Source of the DNA: Aurifilum marmelostoma
Taxonomy: Eukaryota; Ascomycota; Sordariomycetes; Diaporthales; Cryphonectriaceae
DNA: 64,000 nucleotides
NCBI GenBank assembly: GCA_027559495.1
Contig: JAMXSV010000006.1
Location: forward strand, 2,232,001 to 2,296,000
Reading direction: 5' to 3'
The position numbers and the translations under genes were made by a program. Positions 33,760-45,297 of this stretch are shown here, one piece after another; the stretch's first letter is position 1, and each line of letters begins with the position of its first letter. Below the pieces are notes generated by a model. It ran no database searches. It saw only the letters and a list, made by a program, of their open reading frames with translations, and was not told the DNA's origin.

Positions 33760-35089
33760 GTAGACGATGGTAGTGGTGATCATATCAGGATCCTATCAGG
33801 GATGAAGGGAGGAATAAACTATTCGCTTATCGAGGCTGAATGTCGCAAGGGTTTGCCGATGATTTAGCGTTGAGTAGGTGAACTTGGTACTCAAAAAGCT
33901 TATTCGTGAGTTTTCAAGATACTTACTTAGTAACGTGGATGAGGAGTTATGATTCTACACTCGCTGTCGGCAGTTAAACAATTCATGCAGTCCTAACTAA
34001 ATGATCAACGTCTCCTTGCCTAGGTATGATTGTTACTATCGCTTTTTTTTTTTCTTTTCCTTACCTTATTTTCAAATCATTATTATTATTTCTAGCCAGT
34101 GCTGGCGTTTCACTGCCCCATTAACACCCACAACAACATTGCCAGCGCTGGTTATCATTACGCGGGGTAGAGACGTGTCACTAGTGTCCATGGGGGCCAG
34201 TGGCAAGCAGTAGTTCAGTGGCGAGGCCAGTGTTTGACTACTGGACCACACGCCATTGAATGTATAGAGTGCACTGAAGAGGTTGGCTTGATAATTATGC
34301 AACCTGATTGATCGTGCTTTACCTTGTGATATATAGTCCATGATCATAATGGATTGAGATTAATCAGGCAGTTTCATTATAGTATTAACATAAGTCAAAG
34401 TATAAGGAACTTTGGAATTATAATTGATTACAACATTTGGTTTCCAAACATAATACCGAGTTCGAATATAATTAGAGATCTGTCGAAAGAGGCAGCATAC
34501 ACCTTATAGCTCATTTGTTGGCAATGAAATGAATGAGAAACGATTTCCTCTGCTTATTAGAGACCGAGGAAATCAGAGCGATAGCGTATAAGGGCATTTT
34601 CTGTTCCGATGGCCCCCGACATCGAATGGCTAGTGAACACTTGAATGAGTCGCTGAGTTAAGAAAAAAAAAGGGGGGGGGGAGGAGTGGAAGAGAGAACG
34701 GGTTTCACTTACCGCGCAGTTAGCAAGAGGCTTCAGCTGTAACCTTATCTCAGAGTAATCATCGGAGTGTGCTCACCTACCATAGTGGATTTGTAAGACA
34801 CAACCAACTCGTCTCCGTAATAGATCATTAGCTCGTACGAATCTGAATGTGGGCGCTTGGTCTGAGAATGATGACTGCATTTGTGATGATTGGATACTGC
34901 TGATGAACCACCCCCATCTCTGTCGTTGTACAAGAACCGAATGCACTTCCGCCCCCATAGCCGAAGTGGTCTTACTTAAACAAGTGATCGTCTGCAAAGC
35001 CAAAGTTGTTGGATCACTATGTCAGGACCAGCAAACGGCTAGCATTATAATTAAGATCATTTCAGATCACATAGGCCGACAACAACACC
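33760..35089. other. Intergenic region
   Basis: AT-leaning sequence with T and A runs (34043-34056, 34662-34680). Short frames on both strands (for example 34072-34347 minus) have no recognisable family. No gene is assigned. Confidence 0.4.
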
Positions 35090-36296
35090 ATGGCTTACGC
35101 AGACTGGTCACAGTGCCAATTCAAGAGATTCTTCTCAGCCTGGAACACAGAGCTCACTGAGTTGATGATCAACAAATGCAACAGCTCCGTCGATTACTAC
35201 CGTATCCATACTCATTCAGCGTATGGGCTGACCGGCTGTCTCCTAGACAAGGTACCGTCGTACCGCCAGTCTAAGATGAACGCGGTTTCTGTAATGCTTG
35301 GCATCACGCCTACCGCCATTGGTCCGATAGCACCTACAACGGTACAACTAAGTATGCTTAGCCTTCGCAAGCCGATGCTGGCGATGATGGTCGCGCTGGG
35401 GACGCCGGCAGTAGGCCCGCAAAGTGGGAGAAGCTTCGTCGGAGCCGTGAAGCGCGCATGGGTGAAAGAATTCTTCCCAGGGCGCCGAGAATTGAAGCAT
35501 TCGATAATGGCACGCCTGTATGGCTTTCTTTCGTCAACGTCTTCTGGGCCGTTTGGCCTGTCGGTATCTATCCTGCTGTCATAGGGTTCATGGCAAACAA
35601 CGCCTATCTCACCTATCAACTCGGCTGCTGGTATATGTGCAATTTCTCGCCTCCCGTCTCGTGGCTACCCGCCATGTGGGATTACATCGCGTTCGGCGTG
35701 CATATTGCCGCGGTGATGATAATGTGGCGGCTGGTCACTGTCTCTGCAGGCGTACCTTGAGAGCGGACGGTCCCGCTCGTACAGTGGTTATTATGGAGAC
35801 TTCGTGTGGAACTCGATGAGTCTAAGCCACTCGACGTGCATGTCAGGGGAAAATTGCCTGGCAAAGACAAGTGGTTTCTGCTACTGATCTGGGTTTTGTA
35901 TAATCTCACGTCACTTCATGTCTTCCTGGGGTTCGTGGTCCTAGCTGGTTTACCATTTCTCACGAGTTGGAAGCTCTGATTGGCCCAGTAGGCCCGGTCA
36001 GATCCACTTCTATATGCTCGTGGTATATAAAAGGATACATATCCTGCTCTTTTCCTCTCCTTTCTCCTTTGTAGAAGATAGATCAAGAACATATGAATCT
36101 GGCCTCACCAACGTTCGCCCTGCTCGTCTCACTATTCATCAGCATGCAGGGTGCTGCGTATGTCGTTGCCCGATATGTCGCTTGTACGCTCGTCTGCCGG
36201 TTGATCATTGTGGTGGAGAACGCGAAGATCAGTAGGTTAGGCTTGAGCATTAATGGAGAGGTGAAGTGGAGCGACGTTGTCGATCATGCTTATTGA
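35090..36296 (+). pseudogene. Uncharacterised fungal multi-pass membrane protein, frame broken
   Basis: The conceptual protein has the features of a common but unnamed Pezizomycotina membrane family. These are a soluble start with a DYYRIHTHSAYGLTGCLLD segment, the SKMNAVSVMLGITPTAIGPIAP helix with STTVETGLLSLRRP-like VQLSMLSLRKPMLAMMVALG, later membrane helices around FVNVFWAVWPVGIYPAVIG, WFLLLIWVLYNLTSLHVF, and a final QGAAYVVARYVACTLVCRLI. The pieces lie in different frames. Frame 2 gives way to frame 1 between about 35400 and 35440 with no intron long enough to explain it. An in-frame TGA at 35758-35760 separates GVP from ERTVPLVQWLLWRL. A plausible intron precedes the last exon (ending TAG near 36074). 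Function is unknown. Confidence 0.62.
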
Positions 36297-37688
36297 TGTC
36301 TGTTTATACTTGGGCTTTGTACGGGCAGTAATGTTGGGGACAACCTAATGAATATATTACTTTGCAGTTATTTATGTCAATGCCATGACTTGCGAAAATC
36401 GAGACCTGAGTGATGAGGCTGGTTTAAGTGATTATTGATAGCCATGACCCACTCGAGACAGACCTAGTTTATATGAAGTCGGCGCTTAGCTAAATGCCGT
36501 CTTGTTCAAAGGGTAAAAGTTCTGTGGAAAGGATTCTCGGTACCTTTCAGATAGAGTGCGCACCCGCCCTGTTGTTACGTTATACTAGCTACTGCTAGAA
36601 TGAATAGGTTGTTTCATGCAGACAGCAAACAATCCACTACGGTGTGAGTGGCAGAGAACCTGGCTAGCATAGCTTTAGATATTACAGTACCTGGTTGTTC
36701 CCGCTTTTATTATTGCCTTCAGGTTGATTTCCTAGCTTCCTTTGCCGTTGCTTCCGATACCCCTACCAGTTCACGATGAATTACAACAGCTCTAGCAACG
36801 TTATGAAATGCACCATTGCATGCGCTACCCTAGGATGCTAACATTCCATTCTGTATATTATCGTCACATTACTGCTATAGAACGGAATTACTAAGTACTT
36901 TGCAGTATTCACCTGGATAAGAGAAAGTTTAGCAACGCGGAAATTCACCGTTGAGCTTTATGTGGATGTCACAATAACCGAAACCACAATATTGCATCTT
37001 ACCTCCACTGCTCTCTTCAGAGGTGGACGGCATTGTGGACGACGACGCCACCGGCAGAGATACTCCGTGGCTGCCGGACGGTGAATCGATCTCCTGACAC
37101 TCTTCTATGGTCTCATTAATGTGCCCAGTTCACCGTGTCACTGGTGGACCTCTCAGCAAATCATCACTGTAAACTGTAATTGTAGAGGAGAATCTCCACT
37201 TTACGAGGCCCAATATGGAAATCCTTTGTTGACACACGAAGGCAAGGTTTCGTTTCGCGCAAGGGTGGACCCCCACCCCCCTCCTCTTCCTTCCCTTCAT
37301 CTCGCTGCAACCTCCGAGTGTCACCTTGACAATCTCTAGATGTCAGCACCCCTGCGCAGAAGAGGATTGATGGAACAATTAGCCCCAGATGGGTATCCTC
37401 TAGGAAGTTTCGCAGCCCGTCCTTTCGACTTGAGGCGATGCGAGCTGGCTGCAAGCATGTCTCGTGCATTAAAACAGCGCCTAGAGCCCTTGAAAGTTGA
37501 ACATGAGAATACTTTGTGGCTCGGCATCTACACCAATCTGCGAGCACTAGATCGCAATTGATTACAGTCTTTCGTTTCTTCATATCCCGGCCCAGATCGA
37601 GTGTTTTAAAACACTAATCGCCCATCTTTTATAATCTCTCACCGTCATTCGCCTCATCCTCTATATACCTCGTCAGCATCCAAACAGA
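36297..37688. other. Upstream region of the G1 peptidase gene
   Basis: 1.4 kb with no supported gene. Frames at 37164-37583 (-) and 37340-37561 (+) overlap each other and lack family signals. A pyrimidine-rich stretch and TATA-like words near 37625-37670 are consistent with a promoter for the peptidase. Confidence 0.4.
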
Positions 37689-38710
37689 ATGAAGCTGTCT
37701 GCTGCCGTATTCAACGCGGCGCTCGCTGCCACCGCCATCGCTGCCCCGGCCCCAGGGTCCAAGGCTCCTAAAGCGGTCAATCTCGCTCGCGAGGCGCGTA
37801 TTAACCGCCACACGCGTCTGATGCACAAAGACCAGAACAGAGACTTTAGTTATGGCAATGGCAAGGGCCAAGGTGGTTTTGGTGGTCTCGGAGGCGACAA
37901 CGCTGCTGCTAGTAGTAAGGCGGCCAGTGCTACTTCCACCTCCTCTGCCCCCACTACTACCTCGACACATACCGCCTCGAGCGCCAATGATGACTACAAT
38001 GAGAACTGGGCTGGTGTGGTTGTCCAAGGTGATGAAGGGTCCGTCACTGGAGTGTCGGCCTCGTTCACCCTGCCCACCGTCAAGAAGCCTACCGACGGTG
38101 ACCAGGTCGATGCGACGTACCATACTGCCTCTACCTGGATTGGAATCGATGGTTACAGCTGTGGTACCGGTCTCTGGCAAGCCGGTGTCGACGGAACTAT
38201 TGATGACTCCGGGACTGTATCCTGGTATGCTTGGTACGAGTGGTATCCATCTGACACTGTGGAGGTTGACATCGGTGACCTCGCTGCGGGTGATGTAAGT
38301 AATTAATAATCAGACTGAATTCCATTAAGGCTGAATGAATGAGTCACTGATTAACGACCTGTTCAAAGGTCATCACTGTCAACGTCACGGCTAGCTCAAC
38401 TACCGAGGGCACTGTCACCATGTCGAACGCTGCAAGCGGGAAGTCCTACAGCAAGACTGTGACTTCTACCTATGAGCTCTGCCTCGCGGATGCCGAATGG
38501 ATTGAGGAGGATCTCGTCGTCGACGACGCCACGGAGGAGGGTCTCGCCAACTTTGGCAGTGTCACCTTTGAGGACGCCATCGCTACCACCAAGACGGGAA
38601 CCATGTCGCCTGGAGATGACCCAATCTTCATGGATGTCGAGGACAGCGATGGCAACATTTTGACCTCGTCTTCCTCCTCGGGCAATACTGTTACTGTGAC
38701 TTACGAGTGA
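37689..38710 (+). CDS. Secreted glutamic peptidase, family G1 (aspergilloglutamic/scytalidoglutamic type)
   Basis: Exons 37689-38294 and 38369-38710 (intron GTAAGT...AAAG) give 315 residues. The signal peptide is MKLSAAVFNAALAATAIAAPA. A basic, Gly/Ser/Thr-rich propeptide extends to about residue 100. The mature enzyme begins near NDDYNENWAGVVVQG. The catalytic Gln is in CGTGLWQAGV (Gln164) and the catalytic Glu in AEWIEED (residues 244-250). ASFTLPTV, WIGIDG, SWYAWYEWYP and the final beta-strands match the family. Such enzymes are acid-active secreted proteases resistant to pepstatin. Length and motifs look complete, which sets this gene apart from its damaged neighbours. The start is the first ATG, in the context CAGAATGAAG. 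Confidence 0.95.
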
Positions 38711-41250
38711 AGACAGTCATATGCAAGTAGGGTTATCCAAACATACCTGCAAATACCTGGTCGCATTGTCTCATTGGGTTTGAGGCTTCTGTTTCTCGGA
38801 GGTGTGGATTATTTGTTTTTGTACAAATCGATTCTAGTTACTATAGGGTGAGCTCTATGCTTGGTTAGACACTTGATCATTACTCGCTACTGATGACACC
38901 ATTACCGAAAGTCTCCGTAAATGACCAAGCTGACTCCGGTTGCGGGAACCATTGGCTACTGATGGTACAAACTGTGAATAGCTTCAATCAATACTATAGC
39001 CTCTTTCCTCGTTTCTCGCCCTCGCCATTCTTCAAAGTGGTTATTTACCCTACGCAGCTCTATATAGAAGAAGAAATTGATAACTAAGAGAGTAACAAAC
39101 AAGCTAGAATTGAATATAAAGGGAATCTAGTCATTATATCTACCTTGTAGATTAAGATAAAATAATATATTAAGTATTTTTCATGTAGTCCGACCCCCCT
39201 TTCTCCCTTTCACGACAAGATGCAGCAAACATGAGAAACGAGAGGGAACAGATGAAGCGATATACATTTTGTATTGCTAGTAATGAATGGCTCCCGCAAC
39301 TTAGAAAAGCTCACGATCTAGAAATGAAATGACCATTGTCGTCGCCTTCTCTTCCGTACGTCTATACGGCAAGGGTAATATCACCCGACCCGAACCTGCA
39401 TCAGCCGGCGCGGGCCTCTGCGAGCTTATGCCGCCAATTTAGCATAGGTAACAGCGCGATCAGCGTGTGGGGGGGGGGGGCACGATCTCACAAGAATGAT
39501 TCACGACATTCTTAGGCTGAACGGAATGTAGGAAATAATGAATAACATCGGACCGGGTCAACTGGCAAAGGAAAAATAGTGCTGGATGCCTTGTACGCTG
39601 TGGACGCGGATATAACTAATGATAGTAATCAATGGTCTTCAGCATTATTCTCAGGCGCGTGCGGCGAGGCTGAGTATAAGGGTGCTGACGACGTCGACGT
39701 AGCCATGGTCTATCTTCACTGTGTGGCTCATAGCACAACGTACTGCAAATAAGGAGTGGGCTAATGAAGGACCGGGACATATAGGGGCTGAAAGATTTAT
39801 TCTATAGAAAGGTGGTGCAGTGAATGGGATCTGTTAGCAGGAGTAACCAAGGGATCATTTGTTAATATTTTGGTCGAGGATGCCACGATAAATGTGATTG
39901 ATTATAATGTATAACAGAGGATTCTCGTTTGCTAATCTTGAATATCTAGAACGTCAGCTTGCTTCAGTAAGTAACCCTGACCAATATCAGCGAATAAAAA
40001 AAAAGAATTTATATTGCTATATATACTTGTATCAAGCACTTTGCTTGCACTTCTTTGTCTTTCGTTCTCACAAGTATATTCGTTCTTCAAGTTACAGAGG
40101 CTTGCTACCGTTGCTATCTACGTAAGGGATGTGTATACGCTCGCCTACCCCTCCCAGTAGGTATATAAGATTTACATTTCTATCCATATTACTGCAATTC
40201 CAAGTTTCGTCTCTTGTCATGTGATTGCTTGCAGTCATAACACACTCTCGTCCGTGTTCTATAATCCTTTTTTTTTTTTTGCTACTTCGAAAACTCAACC
40301 GAGCTCGCTATTAATACGAGCTATTGAATATGTTCTTTTCGTCCTGACCATTACGGCCCCAGATCCATCCGCCACAGCAATGGCGATGGCAGCGCGCAAG
40401 GCTTAGCCCGGCCCTGACCTTTTCTGTGCCACGCATCTCCCTCGACATGTACCGTTGCCTTCCCTGCAATAGTCGCCGCCAGCGTCACCTTCAGCCAACA
40501 TAATAATTGAAACTAGCTCCCGAAACTCACGAGCCTTGCACGTGCCTTGGTATGACGAGTCTGTCTCTAGTAACGCCTGCTACACAGTCTCGCCCGATCA
40601 CCACCTAACCTTTTAGTTGAGCTCTAGCCACTGCGCTTATAGCCTATAGCTCAAACCAAAAGCCTGGGTCGAGAGGATAGTGATTAGATTAATACCGAGA
40701 CACAGACTGCAGCAGACCTACCATCGCTGAGTCTTCCGCGGGTCATGGTCTAATTACCTTAGCTTTTGCGCGCTAATATTTGTGATCATATGTTGCAGCA
40801 TCACCTGGTACCATTGAGGCAGGTCATTATGGCTGTCAATGTTTTCGTTGTAATCATCTCGAGCCCGTCGATGCCGACTTCATTCACAACAGCCTATAGT
40901 ACAACATCTACGATAACATCTTGTTGTTGACCGCTGTTCCTGCAGATCTCCCAGGTTGTTTAGCATCGGACCAAATGATCTCGATCTCATAAAGAGCAAT
41001 CAAAAAGACAAAGAAAGCCCGTTCCTCAAACATCGACAGCGTAGACATTCGTACCGAGACTTTGAGAATCACCAACATTCTCAAAGTCAATATGCACAAG
41101 ATCGCCGAGCTCGCGCTACATGTGATCTGAAGAGCAACATGGTACGAAATATACAGGTACACTCAGCAGAGGATACTTCGAGTTTATATGAAGCCAAAAA
41201 CCTCGAAGGTCTCGTAAGGAGACCTCCGACATAAAAGTGGCGGACACCGC
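38711..41250. other. Intergenic relic region
   Basis: Mixed normal and AT-rich sequence without a gene. Short frames near 39898-40125 and at 40908-41296 on both strands have no family match. G runs at 39471-39480 and T runs at 40268-40279 are low-complexity. Some of this may be eroded coding sequence, but I cannot tell of what. Confidence 0.4.
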
Positions 41251-41659
41251 TTCGTCCACGCATCTCATTTTGGGCTGTGCAGAATCGATGCTTCAAACTG
41301 GTGGTGCGGCTCGGAGGTGTACCCTAGGGTAGTCTACGACCACGTCCTCTTTCACGACACCCCTTGTCCCTCACCTCTCGAGCAACATTCGTCATTGCTC
41401 TGTAGTCTATAAGGTAAATTCAGGTTGTAACGTTTTATTCCATCAATATTCCAAATCGTACTGGGCTTGTACTCAAGATTAGTACATATTGAGTATCCCA
41501 ATACAACGCAGCTCAACAGAGACGAGACTCGGGCTCTGACGAGTTCTGTGACACCGCACGGGCGCCCAACCCTAGAAGCCCACAATGGACCGTACGTGTA
41601 ATGTAGGGGAAGCTCCGTGATGTGTAAGGCTAGGTGAGCTATATATAGGCTGCAATGTT

Positions 41660-42252
41660 GTTGGGCAAACTGCCACTATTGTAACGGGTCGTGGCCGAGG
41701 CTTAGCATTTCGAAGAAGCAATGACGACTGTCGCAGAACCAAGAAGAGGCGATGTGACCATGAGACTATTTGTGTCAGGTCGCCGCAGCAGATCGCAGAT
41801 TCCAAAAGAAGATTTTACCGAACCTTCACCAACAGATCGGCTCTTGCTACCACCTCCGTGGTGGCTTGGTCAGAGGAGAACCCAGCGACTGAATATATGG
41901 AAGCAGATGGCCCCAGTACTAGTATCGATACCGTGCTTCCTGGACTGCCTCCTGCAGAACTGGAAAGTTTGCTCTTTATGACCCCTGCTCTGCTATCCGT
42001 GATCTTCCCGATCTGGATGTGCCAGCTCCAGAGGAAACTAGCTCTTCCAGCAGGCTCAGACGAAGAGAAGCGACCGCATACCTAGCAGCAAGAACGAAGG
42101 AGTCTTGCGTCTGGGAAAAGATTGCTCCAAGGCAGGCATCTATTCATAGCAATATCGTTTATGCATCAATTGAGGCGCTGTCAGATATCGCATACGTGTT
42201 AATGTGGGTGTGGCGACGAGTAATCGTTTGTGACTTCCTGTCTTGTCACTAA
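41660..42252 (+). pseudogene. Possible zinc-cluster transcription factor relic
   Basis: One frame gives SNDDCRRTKKRRCDHETICV, which resembles the start of a fungal Zn(II)2Cys6 cluster (CxxCRxxKxRCD...PxCxxC). The first cysteine is Asn, one extra residue is present and the last cysteine pair is lost. The same frame continues through an acidic stretch, LPGLPPAELESLLF, and then shifts to another frame carrying PAPEETSSSSRLRRREATAY. No complete gene can be built. If correct, it could be the remains of a regulator related to the terpenoid genes further right. This is a weak call based on a short motif. Confidence 0.25.
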
Positions 42253-43426
42253 GACCCTCACAATATATGACTGACAACTACAGTCGATATGTCGACTGGC
42301 AGTCATTATGATCTCAAAAGATTCCTCCTAGTGCTATGCGCGCATTGTTCTGAGGCACGAGAGCAAGCATAATGGGAAAATGATCATATTAAGGGCAGGT
42401 CCTGGCAGTCAGGCCTGCTATTCACAAACCCAGCCCCATTATAACAGTGCAGATGCTCCCCGGTCAAAGGCTTGTGACTTAGCCTTCTAGTCTATCTCGA
42501 AAGTATGCTATACAGTGACATCGCCTTCAGATAGCAATGAATGGAACCTTACCATGCTGCTTGCATTGCACCTAACCTACAACAAACAGACATTGAGGTG
42601 CGCTAAAGGTTCCTGTGAGGTGACTACATTGGGTTAAGTGAAGGAGACCCGCAAAAGTTTCTTGAAGCATAAGAGAGAGACATGAAATATAATATAGATT
42701 GTGCACTATTGTAGTTATTAATAGCTGTAATTAATTATGCTTAAATCCATTTGTGTGGCAATAACCCCAATATCTAAGCCTCTAGGTTGTATTACTATCT
42801 CTACTTGAATAGAGCAAGTGAACTCGCTAAAGATCTACCAATTGTCTTGTATCAAATCATTAGTTACACATTCCTAGTCACCTAGGTTCTTGTTGACCTG
42901 TCTGCCTGCCAAGGTGCTGCCTGCAGCACTGTGCTTCTCTGCTGCTGCCTACGCTGAAACAGCATAGGATGCAAGAATCTAAGTACTCAGTAAGACTCCA
43001 GCTACAGGCACATGGTGGCAGGTGGCGCCTCAACTGGATGCTCAACACCAACCTAACCCTGACCTGTGCCCCAGTCCATTTGCTAGCTGAAGCAAGGCCT
43101 CACGTCAAAGCAACAGCACACAAAGACCATCCCCAATAAGGAAAAAAAAAAGGTACCCTGCATCTACTCTCGGATGCATTAAAGTAGACAGCTCCACTTT
43201 AAGACCTTTAGCCTCTAGACTTTGGGATTTGGGGGCCAATGCCAAATACCTCTGTCAGGCTGGCTAGCAAAGCGCTTACGGGGCGCTAGTGCTGCACAGC
43301 TCCTTCCCCTTAAATAACCATTTATGCACACTGCAAAAATCAGCTTCTATACCCATAATGATGTACCTGGTGGAATGTACCACGAATTCGCCCTCTGAAT
43401 TCATGGACAGACCCCCGGTGAATCCG

Positions 43427-43615
43427 TAGTGAATTCACCACTGTCAATTTGGTGAGTTCATCATAAATTCACTAATAGTAAATTACCTACGCCAAGGCTA
43501 TATATTACATAGCTATAGCTATTCTTTATCTATAGTAAGATTAGAGAAGGGCATTCTTCTATAATTTATTTGCAATATATTGTATAGCTAGAGCTGCTTA
43601 TTATATAAAGATTTA
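43427..43615 (+). repeat. Dispersed repeat, copy 1 (second copy at 61,136)
   Basis: About 190 bases shared in the same orientation with 61136-61325. They include AAATTCACTA, CTATATATTA, ATAGCTATTCTT and AGCTAGAGCTGC. Differences are mostly C/T and G/A, as expected from RIP. The left end carries repeated GTGAATTCAC palindromes. Element type is unknown. Confidence 0.65.
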
Positions 43616-44078
43616 TAATTTATTAAATCTATTACTATTTCGCACTATGCTATTATAACTCTGTTTAGCTTATATATTAAGTATTTTAGTAGCTTTTTAT
43701 ATTTTTAACTTTTTAAGTTTAGTCTTTTTCTATTTTTATTTTCATTATTAATTTAAATAAAATCTAAAAAAGCTTATATATATTAATTAGATAATTAAAA
43801 ATAAGTTAGTACTATTTACTAAATAGTAATTAATATATTATAATCTAAGATAAAAACAATTAATAAATTTTTTTAAAAAAGACGTTTTAATTTAATGTTT
43901 TAATTTTATATAATAGTATTTTTATTTTCTTATACTAGTATAATATATAAAAAGTTTTAAACTATATTTACTATTCTAAAATATATAATAGGTTTTAACT
44001 TTACTTAGTACTTTATTAATATTCTTATACAATAAAACATTTTTAATACTATTTTTATATATTTAAAGATATATTATT

Positions 44079-44134
44079 ACGCAAAAGCGATCGCTAGTAT
44101 ATATACTAGCTAGGACCCTTATATCTCGTTATAC
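44079..44134 (+). repeat. 56-base direct repeat, copy 1
   Basis: It matches 44335-44390 with a period of 256 bases. Both copies end TAGGACCCTTATATCTCGTT and begin GCAAAAGC. Copy 1 has more TA dinucleotides, as if more heavily RIP-mutated. The pair brackets a tRNA-like segment. Confidence 0.75.
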
Positions 44135-44221
44135 ACCCCCTAGTTTATAAGGTATTATCTATATAAACTGCCTCTGCTATTAGGTCCCTATATAGAGGCT
44201 AAACTTAGGCCTTTGTAGAGT

Positions 44222-44330
44222 GTTTGAACTCGGGACTCCGTTATATTTTTTTTTGTTTAGGTAGGTCCAACTAGTACTGCTATATAGTCAAGGGTATAGC
44301 TTTGCTACTAAGCTACTAAGGGATTATAAT
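44222..44330 (-). repeat. tRNA-like segment, possible SINE relic
   Basis: Read on the minus strand, a box resembling the RNA polymerase III A box (TAGCTTAGTAGCAAAGC, near 44300-44320) is followed about 75 bases later by a B-box-like GAGTTCAAAC (near 44225-44235). The acceptor stem does not close and the loop between the boxes is long, so this is not a working tRNA. A tRNA-derived SINE or dead tRNA is possible. Confidence 0.3.
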
Positions 44331-44334
44331 TATT

Positions 44335-44390
44335 GCGCAAAAGCAAGTGCTAGTGCGTATACTGGCTAGGACCCTTATATCTCGTTATAT
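44335..44390 (+). repeat. 56-base direct repeat, copy 2
   Basis: Second copy of the repeat at 44079-44134. It has less TA-rich sequence (GTGCGTATACTGGCTAGG against the mutated ATATACTAGCTAGG of copy 1). Confidence 0.75.
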
Positions 44391-45297
44391 ATATTAAATA
44401 GATCTAATTCATTATGGCCGGAATTCAAGTATAAAATATAAAAAAGAGGTAGTTTTGTCTTAAAAGCTTAGGGATTAAAGCTCTAAAAGTAGAGCTGTTA
44501 ATTTGAATGCATGTAAGTATTGTTAGCGCGCCACTCGGTACAAGGATGCAAGATGATTATGTGGGCAGCGCATGACCAACCTGCATCACTAATAAAACTT
44601 TATGCAGATGTTGGATGCACTCTATAGTAACGTTGCAAAGGCAGGATGCTACGCTATAGCACTACCTGCGTCTTTAGGCATGTTCTGTCCAAATTAATAA
44701 TGATTCGGACTTACAATGTATTATGCTATGTAACATGTCCGAATCGCCGAGGAGCAGTTATGCACTGAACCTTTTTTTTTTTTTTTTTTTAGCGAGAACT
44801 CACTGCAATATCATCTGCTATGCAGGGCTGAAGCACACTGTATTTACAATACCTAGTAGCCGAAGATGAAATCTTTGGGGCTATAGGGCTTTACGTCAGT
44901 TTTGTGCAACTTGACATAATAGTTGAATTAAGAGATATTTAGATGCCGCATGTTAGCTGATCAAAATTGGCAATGGACTTGATAGAAAACGTATGTGGAA
45001 GCTCAGGTCCCGCCCGCAGTAGTTATTATATATAACTATATCAAGTCCTGTGAGAGGTTTAGCTTATCTCCTATAAAAGAGAAAAGATAGAGCTGTTTTC
45101 TATATTAAATTGACCTATTAAGGCTGTGTGCTCTGCTTTGATGTTATGATGGAGAAGAGGTAGCAACTTGATGTTGTTGATCTTCATGCAGATAGGGAAG
45201 TTTGGAATTCGTGCTAGTGAATAACCATTGAAGAACCTATTCTCATTCCACCATAAAAGCTTTTAATGATCAATTGTCCTTGTTCAGTGCTTCTGAA

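Larger units (their letters stand above)
42253..45297. other. Repeat-rich, partly RIP-mutated region
   Basis: No gene. From 42880 to 43430 composition is near normal with repeated CTGCCTGC-like words. From 43500 to 44780 it is more than three-quarters A+T, with the TpA-rich look of RIP. It contains the repeat copies listed separately. A T run lies at 44770-44790. Confidence 0.55.

Noticed and set aside
34072..34347. Similarity of TPTTTLPALV to the GH128 C-terminal stalk
   Set aside because: Only about ten low-complexity residues are shared; probably chance.
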